This document shows, one piece after another, positions 41,717-43,799 of a DNA stretch of 43,799 nt. Both the position numbers and the translations under genes were made by a program. The stretch covers positions 35,117 to 78,915 of the forward strand of contig JAPPIE010000099.1 of NCBI GenBank assembly GCA_028874765.1, written 5' to 3'. This DNA comes from Gemmatimonadota bacterium. Lineage in GTDB: Bacteria; Latescibacterota; UBA2968. The notes beneath the pieces are model-generated. The model searched no databases, was not told the DNA's origin, and was given only the letters and a program-made list of their open reading frames with translations. Position 1 is the stretch's first letter, and each line of letters begins with the position of its first letter.

Positions 41717-42435
41717 ACCGCAGCCTCTTCGTCACTCCACACCAGAAGGCGACCACAACTTTCGCAGCGCATGATGCTATCGGCGCGTCTGACTTCCACC
41801 AGGCGTTGAGGGGATAATTGGCGGTAACAGCCGCCACAGGACCCTTTGCGAACGGGTACAATAGCAATACCGCCTTTGACAACTTTGCGAATGCTATTGT
41901 ATATGCTTAAAGGGCGGCGTTCCACACCGGGTTCGATGGCTGACCGCTTCTTTTGCCAGGCACCCACATCTTTTTCTACAGAATTGAGTTTGACCGTTAA
42001 TTCGTCAATGCGTTTTTGCCGGTCTTCTTCAATCTCCCGGTAGTAATTTTCGTCTTCGCGGAGTTTTTCCACAATTTTTTCAACCGTATCGATACTTTCC
42101 AAAATGGCGGTTTCGTGTTGGTCCTTGCGGTCGTTGAGGGTCGCGATTTCGATTTGTAAGGCATCGTATTCTTTGTTCGTTTTTACTTCGTAGAGACGGT
42201 CTTGATGTTTTTTCAGGTCTTCTTCTATTGCGCCGAGTTCTCTTTCGAGTGCCCGGCGATCTTTTTCCAGTTCTTCACTGCGCTGCTGTTGGGCATCGAG
42301 TTGATCGCGTGCATCTTGCAGTTCACCTTTGAGACTGTTGATCTCTTTGGGATAATCGGTTTGAGATTGGTGCAACGCATTGATTTCTTTGTCGATTTCT
42401 TGTAGTTTCAGCAAATTAACCAAACTCTCTCTCAT
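41713..42435 (-). CDS. Coiled-coil C4 zinc-ribbon protein (CdsZ/DUF164-like)
   Basis: The 240-residue protein has a long coiled coil (about 1-175, LKLQEIDKEINALHQ, RRALERELGAIEEDL, VKTNKEYDALQIEI) and a C-terminal ribbon with CGGC and CESCG pairs. Homologues include the chlamydial CdsZ and flagellar-type regulators, but most are uncharacterised and sit next to rnhA or nif3. AAGGAGG precedes ATG 42435. It is co-transcribed with rnhA and perhaps rnpB. Confidence 0.88.
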   Translation of the reverse strand: MRESLVNLLKLQEIDKEINALHQSQTDYPKEINSLKGELQDARDQLDAQQQRSEELEKDRRALERELGAIEEDLKKHQDRLYEVKTNKEYDALQIEIATLNDRKDQHETAILESIDTVEKIVEKLREDENYYREIEEDRQKRIDELTVKLNSVEKDVGAWQKKRSAIEPGVERRPLSIYNSIRKVVKGGIAIVPVRKGSCGGCYRQLSPQRLVEVRRADSIMRCESCGRLLVWSDEEAAV

Positions 42436-42545
42436 GCGCGGGCCTCCTTGTGAAGCGTAAAAAGAAAAGGTGCTACCCTGAGCAGGTGCACCTTTCTATG
42501 GCCGTCTTTGCTACAACTTGAACCTCTTGATCAGAGGCATTGTAA

Positions 42546-42622
42546 TGGTGGGCGATACTGGATTTGAACCAGTGACCTCCGGTATGTGAAACCGGCACTC
42601 TAACCAACTGAGCTAATCGCCC
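42546..42622 (-). tRNA. tRNA-Val (anticodon CAC), CCA encoded
   Basis: On the minus strand acceptor GGGCGAT pairs with ATCGCCC. The anticodon loop TTCACAT (CAC, 42588-42586) sits in stem CCGGT/ACCGG. The T arm CTGGTTCAAATCCAG and the D arm AGCTCAGTTGGTTAGAG are standard. Discriminator A and CCA are encoded at 42549-42546. It decodes GUG. Confidence 0.96.
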
Positions 42623-42732
42623 AATTTTGCAATAATACCGCACAGAACGACCGACCTATTTTTTAAAAATTAAGAGCAGGACAGAAAATTTTACAACGCA
42701 TTTTAATTAACAAAAGATAGTTTGGGATGTCA

Positions 42733-42755
42733 AGCCCGATTCCTGAAATCAGGCT
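42733..42755 (-). terminator. Possible terminator after the PhyH gene
   Basis: AGCCTGATT-TCAGG-AATCGGGCT (minus strand) forms a 9-bp stem with one G-T pair but lacks a clear T-run. The rest of 42623-42774 shows no gene. Confidence 0.35.
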
Positions 42756-42774
42756 CTGGCTACCCCCTCCACAT

Positions 42775-43545
42775 TTACGCATTTTCTTTCAACTGCACAG
42801 TATCGGGCCGCCGACCTATTGACGGTGGCGCCATTAGGCGAACCTGTTGTGCCGTCAAATTTTCATAATCATCGACATTGTAATACGTATTTGCCCACGA
42901 TGAATGTCCGGGGCTGTATTTATAGAGAAACGCACGCCGCTCGTGATCGGCTGTCCACGGCATCGTCCCGTGAACCAACGCCTCTGTAAAAATCAACGCA
43001 TCCCCCGCGTTCACTTCGGGCTGTACCACATAATGGGGTACCCGTTCATACTCCCGCACGTCCTGTGGAATGCTGTTCAAAAAATTGGTCTTGTGTGTGC
43101 CGGGAATACAACAAAACCCACCGGCACCTTTGCGCGCTGGCATCGTGAAAAAGGTTACCACCGTCAACCCGGTTCGAATAACACCATCGCGGTATTTGTA
43201 CCAATGATCGCCCTCGCGCCCATTATCGCCCCCGTGCAATCGCCCTCGCCGCCCACCTTTTTGCATAAAAATGCTGTAATCGTGATCAATCCGCACCTTT
43301 GGTCCCAAAAATTCCAGCAAATAAGGCATAATCTTCGGGTGATCCAGCAACTTCTGAAAAGGCTTTCCCCACGTTGAGGGCCGCCCCACATTGCGATACC
43401 CACCATTGCCATCTACTGCCTTCATCTTCGCATCGGCAATTACATTGAGTTCATCGACTTCCCGCTCTGAAAGCACATTTTTGATGACAATATAGCCATC
43501 TAAATCAAATACGAACTTATCTTCAATATCCACCGATAACTGCAT
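42775..43545 (-). CDS. Phytanoyl-CoA dioxygenase (PhyH) family protein
   Basis: The 256-residue Fe(II)/2-oxoglutarate oxygenase-like protein opens FDLDGYIVIKNVLSEREVDEL, typical of PhyH proteins. It has RLHGGDN (residues about 101-107) where the proximal metal His-X-Asp is expected, GTHKTNF, and a distal EALVHGTMPWT with 2-oxoglutarate-binding RRAFLYKYSPGH. The family hydroxylates acyl-CoAs, small alcohols or natural products; the substrate is unknown. It is divergently transcribed from the dehydratase-like gene at 43746, with promoters face to face. Confidence 0.9.
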   Translation of the reverse strand: MQLSVDIEDKFVFDLDGYIVIKNVLSEREVDELNVIADAKMKAVDGNGGYRNVGRPSTWGKPFQKLLDHPKIMPYLLEFLGPKVRIDHDYSIFMQKGGRRGRLHGGDNGREGDHWYKYRDGVIRTGLTVVTFFTMPARKGAGGFCCIPGTHKTNFLNSIPQDVREYERVPHYVVQPEVNAGDALIFTEALVHGTMPWTADHERRAFLYKYSPGHSSWANTYYNVDDYENLTAQQVRLMAPPSIGRRPDTVQLKENA

Positions 43546-43590
43546 GCTTCACTCCTTTAGATATGGACACAAAACAATCGAATTTTGAAA

Positions 43591-43619
43591 AAGATAATAG
43601 TCTCAATAACCCTCGTCAA
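43591..43619 (-). promoter_or_regulatory. Putative promoter for the PhyH gene
   Basis: On the minus strand TTGACG (43619-43614), a 17-base spacer and TATCTT (43596-43591) precede the start at 43545, where AAAGGAG is the ribosome site. Confidence 0.6.
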
Positions 43620-43665
43620 TGAAGTTCCTTTAAGTGAGGTTCCAGGATACAGAATGCTTTGTTCC

Positions 43666-43694
43666 TTGCCTATGTCGATAAACTGAAGTATTTT
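43666..43694 (+). promoter_or_regulatory. Putative promoter for the right-edge gene
   Basis: TTGCCT (43666-43671), a 17-base spacer and TATTTT (43689-43694). An inverted repeat AGTATT/AATACT (43687-43692 and 43699-43704) overlaps the -10, as an operator might. Confidence 0.5.
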
Positions 43695-43745
43695 TCAGAA
43701 TACTGAATAAATTGAAATTGAATAAATAAAACAAAAGGAGCATTG

Positions 43746-43799
43746 ATGCAGAAAGATTATTCTGAAGTCAAAGGTCAACTGCGAAGTCAAGAGTGGTTC
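43746..43799 (+). CDS. Start of a gene, possibly IlvD/Edd-family dehydratase (partial)
   Basis: ATG 43746 follows AAAAGGAG. Eighteen codons are visible, ending with LRSQEWF, which resembles the N-terminus of sugar-acid dehydratases of the IlvD/Edd family (LRSxEWF). The rest lies outside the window. The substrate cannot be told. Confidence 0.5.
   Translation, partial: MQKDYSEVKGQLRSQEWF

Noticed and set aside
1-43799. CRISPR array, prophage or insertion sequence
   Set aside because: No spaced direct repeats, transposase, integrase or terminal inverted repeats were seen on either strand.

Overview
The window reads as chromosomal DNA of an uncultured, Gram-negative-type (diderm) bacterium. It encodes outer-membrane assembly proteins (LptD, BamA, Skp/OmpH, LolA, LolD), together with FtsK, LysS, RF2, TsaD, ClpC, PyrF, RNase P RNA and two tRNAs. 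The accessory content (GH172/DUF2961, phytanoyl-CoA dioxygenase, Rieske oxygenase, lamin-tail protein with a FlgD-like C-terminus, Nramp-like transporter) fits an FCB-related lineage such as Latescibacterota. That placement is an inference from gene content and no phylogeny was run. Promoters look like classical sigma-70 sites, mostly with 17-bp spacers, and not like the Bacteroidota type.

Layout. 1-3026 (minus): a Rieske oxygenase cut by the left edge, downstream of lptD. 3225-3311: tRNA-Leu(TAG) followed by a terminator. 3430-9518 (plus): a tight five-gene run of a LysA-fold decarboxylase, a short GlpD-like flavoprotein, an Nramp-like transporter without the metal motif, an alpha/beta-hydrolase and an Eis-like acetyltransferase. 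9632-15596 (plus): a small coiled-coil protein, then an ATP-grasp-like protein, LarE, peptide deformylase, a PHP phosphoesterase, a nicotinate phosphoribosyltransferase-like protein, MoaD and MoaE. 15601-20338 (minus): a GC-rich efflux adaptor whose RND pump partner survives only as about 22 codons, a GH172 protein, a 30-residue membrane protein and an NhaC antiporter. 20593-28270 (plus): a zinc-ribbon protein, TsaD, a VWA membrane protein, a lamin-tail protein, FtsK and LolA. 28317-38050 (plus): prfB with its programmed frameshift, lysS, lolD, clpC, bamA, skp and fabZ. 38147-43545 (minus): ABC-F protein, pyrF, rnpB, rnhA, a zinc-ribbon coiled-coil protein, tRNA-Val(CAC) and PhyH. A dehydratase-like gene begins at 43746 and runs off the right edge.

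Function. Much of the window is housekeeping: envelope assembly, translation and division. The parts most worth a second look are the five-gene operon at 3430-9518, the RND-pump remnant beside moaE, the unannotated 30-residue membrane protein between nhaC and GH172, the RF2 codon-recognition variant (SPY for SPF), the Lol/BamA cluster without lolC/E or lpxD, and repeated TTG starts that overlap stop codons.
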